Assembly: GCA_028673005.1 (NCBI GenBank)
Contig: CM054113.1
Span: 71,744,500 to 71,808,499, forward strand
From: Tanypteryx hageni
Taxonomy: Eukaryota; Arthropoda; Insecta; Odonata; Petaluridae
Direction: 5' to 3'
DNA length: 64,000 bases
Position numbers and translations under genes: made by a program. The notes under the pieces are model-generated. The model did not search any database, was not told where the DNA came from, and worked only from the letters and a program-made list of their open reading frames with translations. Positions 1 to 10,690 of the stretch are shown in pieces; within the stretch, counting starts at the first letter, position 1; each line of letters opens with the position of its first letter.

Positions 1-3000
1 ATTCGTAGAATAGTAACTTGCCTTAGTGAAATAATAAATACGTTGGAATAAAATCTGACAACAATATGTTTGCTAGCTAACCCGTTTTAGCACCAGTGAA
101 GAATCTGCATTTTTTAGATAAGAGTAACATTATAATCAATCGAAAGTTCTCTTCGTGCCTAAAAATATTGAATGCAACTTTGGTCATTAGAAATGCAAGA
201 TGCAGCAAAATTTCTGGTGCATGTCGCGCAGATTTTGGAAGTAAACACATACCGGCGAAATCCACACAATTTTAAAAAATAACATAACTTACAGTTTATA
301 TGTGACACCTAAGTTGTAGAGAAGACCAATTGCATATCTGCACGCGCGGTAGATTTAATTAAAAAGTAGTATAGTATTTTGGGCCAAAATATTGTAGCAA
401 TTTGCTAGATAACTGTAGAAATTTAACGTTGATTTGTTAAGGTCACGTAAATTTCTGGGGTTTTATGAGAATTTTAGAAATATTTAATGGGAACCCATTA
501 GCACGACTAAAAAAACAACCACCGATTAGCTATATTATTAACAGTTATTTATATATGATCTGAAACGAAACTCGATGGATCCAAAATTAAGAATTAAACA
601 CATTCACATATGGTACCGAATAAACAACGTCAACTTAACGTTATAGAATTTTAAAACAGGTAATGTTTTTAAAAATGTTTAAATAATTTTAGAATTGGCT
701 AAACATAATTTAAAAGTTCTATATCAGATTTATATTATAATTCACATAATCATAACGAAATAATATTTTCTATCGACAGATATCAGTTCCTTCCATAGTT
801 TAAAATATGCTGACGGTAATTTAAGATAAAGATTCTCTTAAAATAGAAACAATAATTCCTTGGATTCATTGGACGATATCAGCCCTTAAGAATTTATCAT
901 TTAACCTTCACGCCATTTTCTCAAGGTCTCTGTGCAAGCTTCCGAGGAAAGACATTAAACATAAAAACCCCGACAACGTCAAACTCTAACAATACTGACC
1001 TTCTGACGAATTTAATATTAGAGTGGTCATACTCAGTATATCACGGAGTTAAAAATCTCCTCGTTGCCGTTCAGAATATTCTGCTGGCCTGGAAAAAACC
1101 GCTAGAATGCCCTGCGATGTCAGGCGATGCACATTTGAAAGCCCCGGATCTTTTGTAAGATATGAATCACAATCCTATTTGCCCGTGTCCACTCTCGCTT
1201 AATGGCGAATCTTGCAACGTTTCAAGGACGGAGTTGCAAGCCTCTTGCTGCATGACCATCGTAAAACGCTGGCATTTCGCAGAGAGAGAGAGAGAGAGAG
1301 CGAATGAAGGGTTAAGCGTTGCAATTTCATGTCCATGTTTTGAGTTTATATATCCGATGGAAGAGAATACGCACAGATTTTTTTAATACGTATGCCTCGC
1401 GTCAGTAGCCAGCAGGAATAATGTCTGCCATAAAAATAGGAGCATTTTTGCGCTTAACTTAGAGATAACTCCGAGTCATCTCTGAGAAAAACTACATATT
1501 TTTAGTAAAAAGCAATGCTAAAGGAAGGATAGATATAATTCCATGATTCATAGCTAACGCGTCTATGAGACTTGCGCAGCGAAAATGCTGGAGGTATTCT
1601 GTTTAGCACTATCGTAAAAGTCTGTCTTCATTCCACGATATTTTTTTAACTCAGGCAATAACTTAGGTCAAAAAACATCTCCGACCTTGTTTTACGTATT
1701 AACAAAAATATCACATTAAATAATTCGGCGGTAATCTCGCTGTTCACAAAGACGTATTTATCCGGTAGGTATGGTAGATCTGGTGGGGTTAAATTTATTG
1801 GATTAATCAAATGGAAATATTCATTCATATTTTATTACCATGGGTATTTTACATACCGAAGGCACATAGTGATTTTATTGAGTTTCTTTAAAAAACATTG
1901 GGAAATTCGCACAGATACTGAAATTAGTACTTTTGAAGGCGCGTAATTAAAAATGTTGAGATGTTAATTCAGTGATGTCCTTGACGCAAACTTCGCGAAA
2001 GGCTTCAACTATTACATGTCAAAACTCAACAGGCACTGATCAAGATGCTTTGAAAAAATCACGGCAATATCTCTTAATTATACTGATAAATCAAATGATT
2101 TTTATCGAAAATCTTAGAATATTTACAAGGAACGAACATTTGGACAACACACATCGATGACAAGAACATATATCTCGTTGGATTGAAGTTCATCCTATAA
2201 AAATTATGGTAATTATTATAAAAAATCGTAATTTACTGTAACAAATTTCTCAGTGGTGAATATTTAGTGGAGCGAAACGGCGGAAGATGCTTCTGATAAG
2301 AAAAATCCTGACTAAAATCAAAAAAATGTAGTAAGGATTTGCCTCATAAGGCCAACTGACATTTCGTTAATTGATTCCAGATCATCTTCGAGGAATACGC
2401 TTGTAGATTTTATCGAAAATCTCCAATATCACGTGCAAAGACTGGGCATGACAACAAATGAGGAAATGAAACAATGGACGCATCTGCGGACCGGCCCGGT
2501 AAAAAAGCGAAGTCGCCTTCGAAATTAAAAATAGTCACACACGGATCGACGGAGAAGTGGGCTAAAAAAATTTCCAGCAAAAGGAGGCGGATTGTGTGCA
2601 ACCCCTCGAGTCTGCCCCTGCCTTCGTACAACAATCCGTCATGGAGTCATTGTTGTGGTTTGAAGAACCACGGATTTGGAAGTGGACGAGAAGGACCTTA
2701 AATGGCGATGCTACATGTCGAAGTTGGACGTTCACGGGGGCGGAGAAGGCGGATTGGGAAGAGAAAGGAGGGGTTAGATGGGAGGAGGTAAGAGGAAAAG
2801 GAGGAGAGTTTTAAGCGACGCGATGGGAAGGTAAAGGTGGGTGGGTGGATGGGTAAGGCGATGTAAAATACACATGCGCTGTGAAATCTAAGGAGCGGTT
2901 GGCCTTTTTCGCAAGCGAATACCGGGAGTAGACGGTGGAAATAAGGAGTCTGCATTTGTGTGTTTTCGCTAGCATTCACCGGCAGTAAATTAATCCGACT

Positions 3001-3675
3001 TCGCCGCGGAAACCTAACGCCGATGCAGTAGCTTCTATAGTTTAGTGCTACGGGAGGCTGATTTCAATAAGTAAGGAATTGAAATGAATTCGATGCATGC
3101 CTTACTCCTATCGAATTAATAATCTCTTATGCCTCTTTCCGTTTGCCAAACTAGAAAACAATTATCGATAAATTGCGTTCCTTACGCAACAGAAACCTCT
3201 CCTAGTCCATAAACGGGATGTTTTGTCGACAAAAGAATTTAGCCAATGTGAATTTTTTACGCCAATGCAAATATCGAGGTATCGGTATTTTCCTGTTTAT
3301 CGATGAATATGGAAACGCTGCGATGAAGCTCTCCAATAAGAACGGTGGTATGGATGCAGAAGAGCATCATTGGCGTATCGACGCTTTTGATGCAGCATAA
3401 ATAAGAGTCGATTGACCATGTGAAGCTAAAGGACTGCCGTCGGAGTTTCAGCGGATACCGAACTGTTTTTATGATATTCACGATGATAACCGTTGTAAAG
3501 AGCCCGATAGAAATATATCAGTGAATGGCGGATCGAAGTGAAGAGGGACGATTGGGCGATCGCCTCACACCCGTGGATGTCTCTATTGCCCTCCATTGGA
3601 TGAATTCTAATTGCGAACAAAATTCCTTGATTTGGCGCTGCAGATTAAATACATAGTCTAAGAAAAAGAAACATT
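1..3675. other. No recognisable gene; decayed intergenic DNA
   Basis: AT-rich sequence with only short open frames, none resembling a protein family I know. The stretch around 2440-2990 has higher GC and several overlapping short frames on both strands, including a lysine-rich 75-residue frame at 2474-2701. It has no domain and no convincing splice context, so I do not call it a gene. Confidence 0.5.
1281..1300. repeat. (GA)n microsatellite
   Basis: Ten uninterrupted AG dinucleotides, read directly from the sequence. Confidence 0.95.
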
Positions 3676-4196
3676 GTGACATTATCAAGCGTCTTCGACA
3701 GTGGCTGTTTCGAGAAGGGGGAAGGGAAATTGGGACGATTTATCCCTTATGTTAAGACTCGGGATCCATTCCTGGTAGATATATTTATATATATTCTGTC
3801 AAGTTGTGAAGACATACGGAAGAAATTGATAACATGCTATTTATGGAGTATCGTCCTGTATGAATCCGAAATGTGGATACTAAGGAAAAATTATATAAAA
3901 TACTTGGAAAAGCTTCAAAATGGAGAATAATGCGGAAGATTTAATGGCCAGATAGGATGAAAGAAGTGGATGTTCATAAGAAGAATAGGAGAAAAGTGAA
4001 AGGGAGGCAATATCTGAGGAGAGAGAGCATGAAAAAAGATGTGTTTGAAGGAAAAGACTACAGCTGATAGACGACTTGGAAGGAAAAGGAGCTATCAAGA
4101 ATTGAAGAAGATTGCGAAAAACGGGTGTATATGTAAAACCAGATTTAACCAGTAATAATCACGGACATATCTGACTACCAATGATGATGATGATAA
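3676..4196 (+). pseudogene. 3' fragment of an RTE-like non-LTR retrotransposon
   Basis: This is the carboxy-terminal tail of a non-LTR reverse transcriptase plus the element's 3' end. A frame at 3676-3930 ends in the typical block KLITCYLWSIVLYESEMWIL, which in this family reads like K-L-I-..-WS-.-LYG-ETW. After a stop near 3928 other frames give an ADRRLGRKRSYQELKKIA-like stretch near 4068-4110, a common tail of RTE-type proteins. The copy ends in (GAT)n at about 4182-4193. The last 60 bases match, in reverse orientation, the tandem units at 27.1-27.28 kb, which supports one retroelement family with a trinucleotide tail. It is 5'-truncated and carries several stops and frameshifts, so it is dead. 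Clade assignment (RTE versus a related clade) is inference. Confidence 0.7.
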
Positions 4197-6107
4197 TATT
4201 CATACATGAGCATATGTTTGAGAAGCAAAACTGCCTTGGTTTCCATTCATTTTTCATTTGCCATTGTCTCACTCTCTCCTCTTTCCCCCTTTTATCGCAT
4301 ATTTCCAAAAATGTCGTTATAAATTACGCTGTGTTTTGATCGCTCCAAACACATCTGAGCTTGTTTTTAAAAGATATTTTCCTTGCATTATTATTATCAA
4401 ATAACCATTTACTCACATTGTTTCGATATTTCCTCCATCTTGAAATTGAGTTACTTCTTTTTACCCTCTTATGATGGTTATTCATGCCTGTATATTTAAT
4501 TCCGCGCATGGTTGCATTTTGTTTAATATTTCATTCGTAAAAATGTGGTTTTAAAAATGTTTTGGAGCAATTTATGGACATATCTTTGATATCCTAGAAT
4601 AATAAAAAAGAGACCAAGAATTACGATAATTTATTGAAAGCAGTTTATACTCTCTTGTTAAAGTTCCTTGTCTTAATAATTTTATTACTTCGCACGACAC
4701 GTGTAACAAATTTTGTCGAAAAAGAAACACTGAAAAACTTAATGCTGAATTGGGTTCGGATACGAAGTAGATTTTCTCAGAATTATTTTCTTCTGTCAAT
4801 AAAGAGAATTATAGGAGGAATCGAGAATGAATTATTACGCAAATTAATGTTTAATAATATGGATTCATTTACTTCGGGCAATTATTAATCTCTGATGCCT
4901 CATATAGTATATTCAATTCTGATGAATGTGAAACATCTGCGTTGAACCTCTTACATATTTGAGAAATATGTTGTATATACTATTATTTCGCAAAGACCTA
5001 ACAGAATCATTCTGGAAGTTATTGAATTAGGTGATTCAAGGTTGTGATTCTCCTATTTTTAAATCATAACTGGTGTGACAAACCGCCTCTTTTAAGAGTA
5101 TTTCATTCGTATGTAATACTTGAAAAAGATATGCAAATATTCTCAATAAATACGCTTTTAAGTATAACAAAAGTTTATTTCATATGAATTTATTTTTCAA
5201 TGTTCCAAAAAAGCAGGTTTCAAGGCCATCTGTGAGCAGAAACTATAACGAGCACCAACCCGACGACGGTTTATGAATCTGGATCGGATGTCACTTATTC
5301 ACCCCGTCCCCCTTCTATAGCCGGTGTATAGTTCTGGTGAGTTAATTATATAAAATATAATACGTTCTAGTCTAATCATCAAAAGCTCAATTATTTAAAT
5401 CTCACAAAATTGAAAATTCACATTTTATATCCTTGCAAAGGAAAGGTAGAGAAATTTAAGCTGTAAAAGTAAATTATTTCACAGATTTCGTGCTTAAAAT
5501 TTTTTCGACCGTTGATGACATTTCTAATTATTTTGAGAGCACCTGTTTGTCCGCCATTTTTATGTGCTCCACTTTGGTGATGCAGTAGACTATTTTTATT
5601 TTAGAGGTTTGAATCCGACGCCTACTGGCGTACTTTTCTGTTGTATCCAAAATCTCGTCTCGGAGTGAAGGAAAAGATAATTTAGTTGATATGCTATACA
5701 AAATACATTTTATAAAGTACATAGTTACAACCTTGATATGAAATTGATTACTACCGTAATGTTGTCTAAACACTGAAGTGAAGATAGTTGCGTCAAATTT
5801 CCCTTTTTTGACAATTTATAAGACCAACTCTGCAAAATCTGCAAAAAAAAATTATATCGAGGAAAATGATCGTTTCGAGTAGAAAATGTGCTTGATTTTC
5901 GCTTAGTACGATATTTTCCGCGATTCAATTATTAGTTGCATTATGTCGCATATCCACTACAGCGTTTAATATGTGCGACAAAGCTCTTCTATGGAAGTTT
6001 CACAAACTAAAATGTGTGATATCCGAAATCATACAATCTATCCTCTGCTTAATCAGTTTCTCATTATATTGAAGACGCGAAATGTTATTTTTGGATTCTC
6101 GTATACG
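4197..6107. other. No recognisable gene
   Basis: AT-rich sequence with short frames only. I see no repeat structure, RNA gene or protein similarity that I can support. Confidence 0.5.
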
Positions 6108-6655
6108 TAGATGAAAAACTCTTCCTCTTCCTTCTCGCATCTGAATCTTTTTGTTCCACTATTTGTTACCTCTGTTTCATTATCCACCATATCCGTTCCC
6201 TATTATCTTCCTTATACCCTTTCACTCGAACTTTCCCTCCCTCTCTCATTATCTAGCTCTCTCTATATCTCCTTCCCATGCAACTCTCCCTGCATCTCTT
6301 CCTACCTCCTATTTCTCTCTCCCTCCCTCCATATCTCTCTCTTTCCCCCTTCGCCTCTCTCGCCCTCCCCCTCTCTCGCCCTTATCCCTACGGGTCTCCG
6401 TAGTTTAACAAGCACTTGACGATTTGGTGGATGGGGTTGAGCAGGAGTGGAGCTTATGCTAATGGATGGACGTGATGGGGATCTCCGATTGGCTCCCTTT
6501 CCTCTTCTACTCAATCCTCCATCTCGTCCGCCATCCTCCCACTATTCTCCTCCTTTCCACCTTCCCCTTTCCCACACCCCAACTCTCCACCTTCCCCATC
6601 CCATCCTCTCTTTCTTCATTTTATCTCTCTCTCTCTACCTCCCACTCTTTTAAGT
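6108..6655 (+). repeat. Polypyrimidine low-complexity tract
   Basis: The plus strand is dominated by C and T (CTCTCT, TCCCTC and similar words) except for about 100 mixed bases at 6390-6490. The tract yields long stop-poor frames rich in Ser, Leu, Pro and Phe. These are compositional artefacts and not genes. Confidence 0.8.
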
Positions 6656-6722
6656 CCGGAATGGACGAGGCATGAGTTGTAGGGAGAGGGATGCACCTGG
6701 TTCGAGTCCCGGAGGACCTTTA
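6651..6722 (+). other. tRNA-like segment with a perfect B box (possible SINE head)
   Basis: The word GGTTCGAGTCC at 6699-6709 is an exact match to the RNA polymerase III internal B box. A TGGACGAGGCA word at 6662-6672 loosely resembles an A box. AAGTCCG at the 5' end and AGGACCT at the 3' end could form a weak acceptor stem. The D and anticodon arms do not fold convincingly, so this is at best a decayed tRNA or a tRNA-derived SINE head. Confidence 0.3.
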
Positions 6723-6799
6723 CGTGCCTCGTTGCGTCCCAAGGGCAAGCCGGATGATGCCCTCGAGGCATACGTGTTTACCAGGACGTTTTCTCCCCT

Positions 6800-7134
6800 T
6801 TCCCCCTTTCCCTGTTGGTCAGATGCTTCTCCATCTCCCTCCGACTACTCCTCTTGCCTCCTTCCTCTCCATACCTCCTTTGGACAATCCCGAGTCCTCT
6901 CCGAGACGTAGTCGTCCTCGCGGTGGACAAATAAAGGCTAAAGGAATCTCCGAGAGCACCCCCGCCCTCACTCCTTTTCTTCCTCTCTTCCTCCCACTCC
7001 CTTTCTCCCTCCACCCCTCCTCTTCACTCATTTCTTCCTCCCTCACATTCTTGTTCTATTTCACCTTCCCTTCTCCATCCTCTGCTACCATTTTACATGG
7101 GGGTGAGTGGAAGGAAAACGTTGGGGGGGGGGGG
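6800..7134 (+). repeat. Polypyrimidine tract ending near a poly-G run
   Basis: C/T-rich up to about 7090, then a mixed stretch with a run of G at about 7123-7134. The 203-residue frame crossing it (6691-7302) owes its length to composition and has no domain. Confidence 0.7.
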
Positions 7135-7969
7135 TATAGTAGGCCGCGGAAGAGCAATGTCTCGGGACAGGAAGGCGAGGTGGTGTTTTGTCACCTATTC
7201 CCGCTGTCTCCGGGAAGGATTTTACTCTTTCTCGCCCGCGATGACTCCGCAGTGAAGGTCCTGGCAGGATTTTTAAGGGGGTTTCTCCGATTTTTAGGTT
7301 GAAAATTTTGTTGAATGTTAAATGTATCTCTTGCGCTTTATTCAGTTTGAGCAAATCCATAAGTGCCTCTTTCGGAAATTTTCGTCGAAAAGATCTTAAT
7401 TTATTCGAAGAGGCGCGCTCTTGTAGAGGTTAGTTTTCTTTCCATATTCGATTTGACGTACATTTTGCTGTCCTATTGGATAGTTTCATGAAACATTTAC
7501 ATGAAGAGTTTTAAAAGCCTCCATAATAAAATGCCAAATGCATGGCTTAAATCAAATAAAAAATATCCTATCTTCTTAGTTTTTTTTATTTTTAGACCTA
7601 GAATATAAATGGGATTTTAGTTTCAATTCAGAAATACTAATTGAATTTGTAAAATTCTGAATAATATAAATTCCTACTACCCACAAAATTATGATTATCA
7701 GTTCTTAAAATTTGGCCAATTATTTTGAATTCATATAAAAATGGCATATATTAGTTTCATATTTTCCGATTGTTCACTCAACACCGGCTCAATGACTAGA
7801 AGTTCTTTGATAGAGCTACAGACCAATAGCAAATGTATCGCACATAGCCGTGTTTTTATTTAACAGTAAATGCCAATGAGTAAAAATCAAGGAAACAAAT
7901 TTATTGGAATGAGAAATTGCAGTATGTTTACAAAATCTTTATATTTCTTTCAATCTGTAATATCGATAC
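7135..7969. other. No recognisable gene
   Basis: GC content drops after about 7300 into AT-rich sequence. No supported feature. Confidence 0.45.
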
Positions 7970-8535
7970 ATATTAAAATGTGAATAGCTGAGTTTTAACG
8001 AAAAGACAATCATACCATTTGGTTGGTACCTATGTTGCGGAGTTGGACAGTTCGGCACGACCGACTCAGCCGCGGGACCATTCGGCGATAAACTACTTTG
8101 CACGGGACAATTCAGCGCCAGCACTATTTGGAACGGCACAGCTCTAACATATTTTGGCCTGGTTATTCTTGGTTAAACCTAGTATGAAAGGTAAATCGAT
8201 AAATTGCTTTGAAACCTTAATAAATTTAAAAGCCCCTCACGTAAGTTGATTTAATAGCTGTTTTAAATATAGTAATTTTTATTTAATTATTATTGTTTCG
8301 ATGAAGCCACGTCAGCCACGTAAACTTAAAAGCTGTAATATTAATATTATCATTACACCATTCCCTCCAAAATATGTTGGAACTGTGCCGTGCCGAATAC
8401 TGCTGGCGCCGAAATGCCCTGTGCCGAATGGTTCCGTCGCCGAACTATCCGAAACCTCCTATATCGTGTTATATGCGATATGGTTGATTTGCTTTCCACT
8501 TGAAAGTAGTTATTCTTATTGTGAACTAATTTATT
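7970..8535. mobile_element. Foldback-type element with long inverted arms
   Basis: Two arms, about 7970-8160 and 8356-8535, are imperfect inverted copies of each other around a spacer of roughly 200 bases. Reverse-complementing the left arm gives CCAAAATATGTT, GCTGTGCCGT, GTGCTGGCGC and ATCGCCGAATGG in the same order as CCAAAATATGTT, ACTGTGCCGT, CTGCTGGCGC and ...CCGAATGG in the right arm. Each arm repeats short words around TTCGGC / GCCGAA, such as CAGTTCGGC and CATTCGGCG. The left arm holds about 20 more bases than the right in the middle. There is no coding capacity. Superfamily unknown; the structure fits a foldback element or an old long-TIR MITE. Confidence 0.7.
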
Positions 8536-9233
8536 GACAATTGACGGATTAGATTTCCTGCGCGCGGCCTCGATTCTCGCAACACCCCTTTTCGACTTCT
8601 TGTCCGAAGAGAATAATACAATTTAATTTGTACGTACGTGGACAACATTTCACTCGACATACTTCTGCAAACGCTCCCTCGGATAATGGCTGTAATTTCC
8701 TTTTGTTTGCTTACTTTGCTTTCGCTATCGTGCCCGGAACGCTTAAATAGGAGTCAAGCCCGGAGGGAGAACAAAAAAAATATCTCCCGCAATGCCTTCT
8801 CACTTTCAGTTCACGCGATCTTGATCGGTGTATGTAACCATACCTTCCATACCCACTCACGTCCCCTCAAAGCGAAGATATATATTCCTCTCGACCCTTG
8901 AAGACGACCGCCATGGGATGTGCAGTGCAGGGGAGAAGTCAACCGCGGCGTTTTGTATCTCAAGATCGCAGGTCACCAGCCTGCGATGTCCCCATGGTCG
9001 ACGGCCGACTCACTCCGTTGCCTCCGGTGATGTCGCAGACAGGCCGCCGGCGATGGCCATTTCCAGCGCTCATCCCACCCCCCGTTGCCCACTCCCATTC
9101 CTTCATCCATCTCTCTCTTTGCTGCTTTGTCTTTTGCACATTCTATTTTTTCCCCATTGCTGCAATCCTTCCTCACAAAAATTCTTCTCTGCAACTTCAT
9201 TACCTTTCCACGCCCTCACTCCCAGAAACCGTC
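8536..9233. other. No recognisable gene; moderately GC-rich
   Basis: Frames of 141 and 147 residues overlap on the plus strand in two registers at 8828-9341, which is typical of non-coding C/T-rich DNA. The CpG-containing stretch at about 8900-9070 lacks any recognisable protein motif. Confidence 0.4.
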
Positions 9234-9235
9234 TA

Positions 9236-9486
9236 CAGTGCTGGCCGAAATAATATCACCCCTAAGTTAAAATGTAAAAATTTTAGCTTTTTTAATTTAA
9301 CCAAGAATGCTATTATTTCCAACAAATTTTTATATTGCTAGTTTAAAGTCGAGTAAGAACATAAATTCGACAAATCAATGGTCAAATATGGCAAACAAAT
9401 CTCAATAATGGGAATGGGGATCGTCGAGTTTCAAAACTTCTTGAATTCGCTGCGGCGTAGCGGCGGTATTATTTTGGCCGGTACTG
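9236..9486. mobile_element. Tc1/mariner-type MITE
   Basis: A 251-base element with terminal inverted repeats. The left end reads CAGTGCTGGCCGAAATAATA; the right end, reverse-complemented, reads CAGTACCGGCCAAAATAATA. It is flanked by TA on both sides (9234-9235 and 9487-9488), the TA target duplication expected of Tc1/mariner elements. The CAGTG..GGCC.AAATAATA terminus is a known Tc1-like terminus type. There is no transposase frame inside, so it would depend on a transposase supplied in trans. It lies next to the RT remnant at 9590-9880. Confidence 0.85.
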
Positions 9487-9589
9487 TATACTACTATGTA
9501 CATACATATACATCTACATGATACCCTGAAAGTCACCTTTTTGGTGGATGGCAGGAGGTACAGTGCACCAAAGGTACCTAATTTTCCGA

Positions 9590-9880
9590 CAAAACGGTCC
9601 TCTATATCGCTCCGTTCTACAGTCGATCTCGCGAATCTTATCCTACTACTACTTCGAACTATTCTCCCTATAAAGGCCAACGTTTTGTTAGCGGCACCTA
9701 TCAATCGGCGAATGTGGGTGTCCCACGAAAGGTCACGTTGGATCGTGACTCCTAGATATTTAACCGAGTCTGAAACTGGAATCTATACTCCGTCCAACGA
9801 ATAATTAACATCCAACGAGATATTCTTGGTTCTCCGGAAATTGATGACGCAGCGTAGTTTCTCCACCCGCGATATCTCAC
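9590..9880 (-). pseudogene. Jockey/CR1-like non-LTR reverse transcriptase fragment
   Basis: On the minus strand, one frame starting near 9880 reads VEKLRCVINFRRTKN, then after an in-frame TAG (about 9782) continues with SVKYLGVTIQRDLSWDTHI and IGAANKTLAFIGRIVRSSSR. The block KYLGV-I---LSW--HI----A---L-F--R is the conserved region after the RT palm domain of Jockey, CR1 and related non-LTR elements. Homology fades after about 9620, so only the connection/thumb region survives. No endonuclease or YADD motif is present nearby. It is a dead fragment and the exact clade is uncertain. Confidence 0.75.
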
Positions 9881-9884
9881 TCTT

Positions 9885-10115
9885 TCAACTCCCTGGAAAC
9901 TACCATATCACTCTCCCTTTCCTCTCTAAACTCGCTCCTCTCCGTCCCACTACTAGATTTTTCTCCTATTCTCCTCTCCCTATCCTCTTCTCAACTCCTC
10001 CCTTCTAGTCCCTCCTCCCCTCCCTCTCACTCCACCCGGCTTTTCATCCCTCCCTGTCATTCCACCCGCCCACTCACCTTTCCCTCACCCCATCCTCTTT
10101 AACTTTTACTTTCCA
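9885..10115 (+). repeat. Polypyrimidine tract
   Basis: C/T-rich plus strand. Together with 10320-10690, which is G/A-rich on the same strand, it gives a pyrimidine-to-purine strand switch over about 200 bases. Confidence 0.7.
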
Positions 10116-10319
10116 CTTCGATTCCATCTATGAACACCTCCCTTTACGAATGTAAGACTCTCTTGCCTTAGTCTGTGCCTCCCCCCCCCTCCTCCCTCCC
10201 CGCTGACCACTTCCCATCTCCGACCATCTTCAGACGCAAACTCTTATTCCGCGAACTAGGTCTTTTAAAAAAGGGTCTCCGCGCGCTTCTGTATGCCCGA
10301 CGCGATATCGCGGCCAGAA

Positions 10320-10690
10320 GACGAGCCTTTGAGACGTGGAGCGGGAGGGTGAGGGTTGAGAGGTTGGGAGGGAAAGGGAGAGAGAGAGATAAAGAAAAGA
10401 GAAGAAAGATGGAGGATGGGAGGAGAAAAATAGGGGGCGGAATAGAGAAGAGAGGGTATGTGGAGAGGTCGAGAGGGAGGGGGAGAGAAAGGTAGATGGT
10501 GATTGGGAAATACATGTAGAGAAAGCTGGAAATAGCAGTGGGGATCGAGAGGGATAGAGTGAGAGGAGAGAAGGAAGGGAGATAAAATGTTCGGATGGAA
10601 TGGGTAGAGATGGCACACACCACCTCCTCCTGGAGAGAAGAAGCTGGAGAAGTGGAATGAGGGATGGAGAGAGGGAGGAGGGAAAAGAAC
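10320..10690 (+). repeat. Polypurine tract
   Basis: Dominated by G and A on the plus strand (GAGAGG, GGGAGA, AAGAAAG words). The 329-residue minus-strand frame at 10168-11157 and its overlapping frames are consequences of this composition: Ser/Pro/Leu-rich, no domain, and open in several registers at once. Confidence 0.75.

Noticed and set aside
2474..2820. Lysine-rich 75-residue frame and overlapping frames
   Set aside because: Slightly GC-rich and possibly an old exon, but nothing identifies it.
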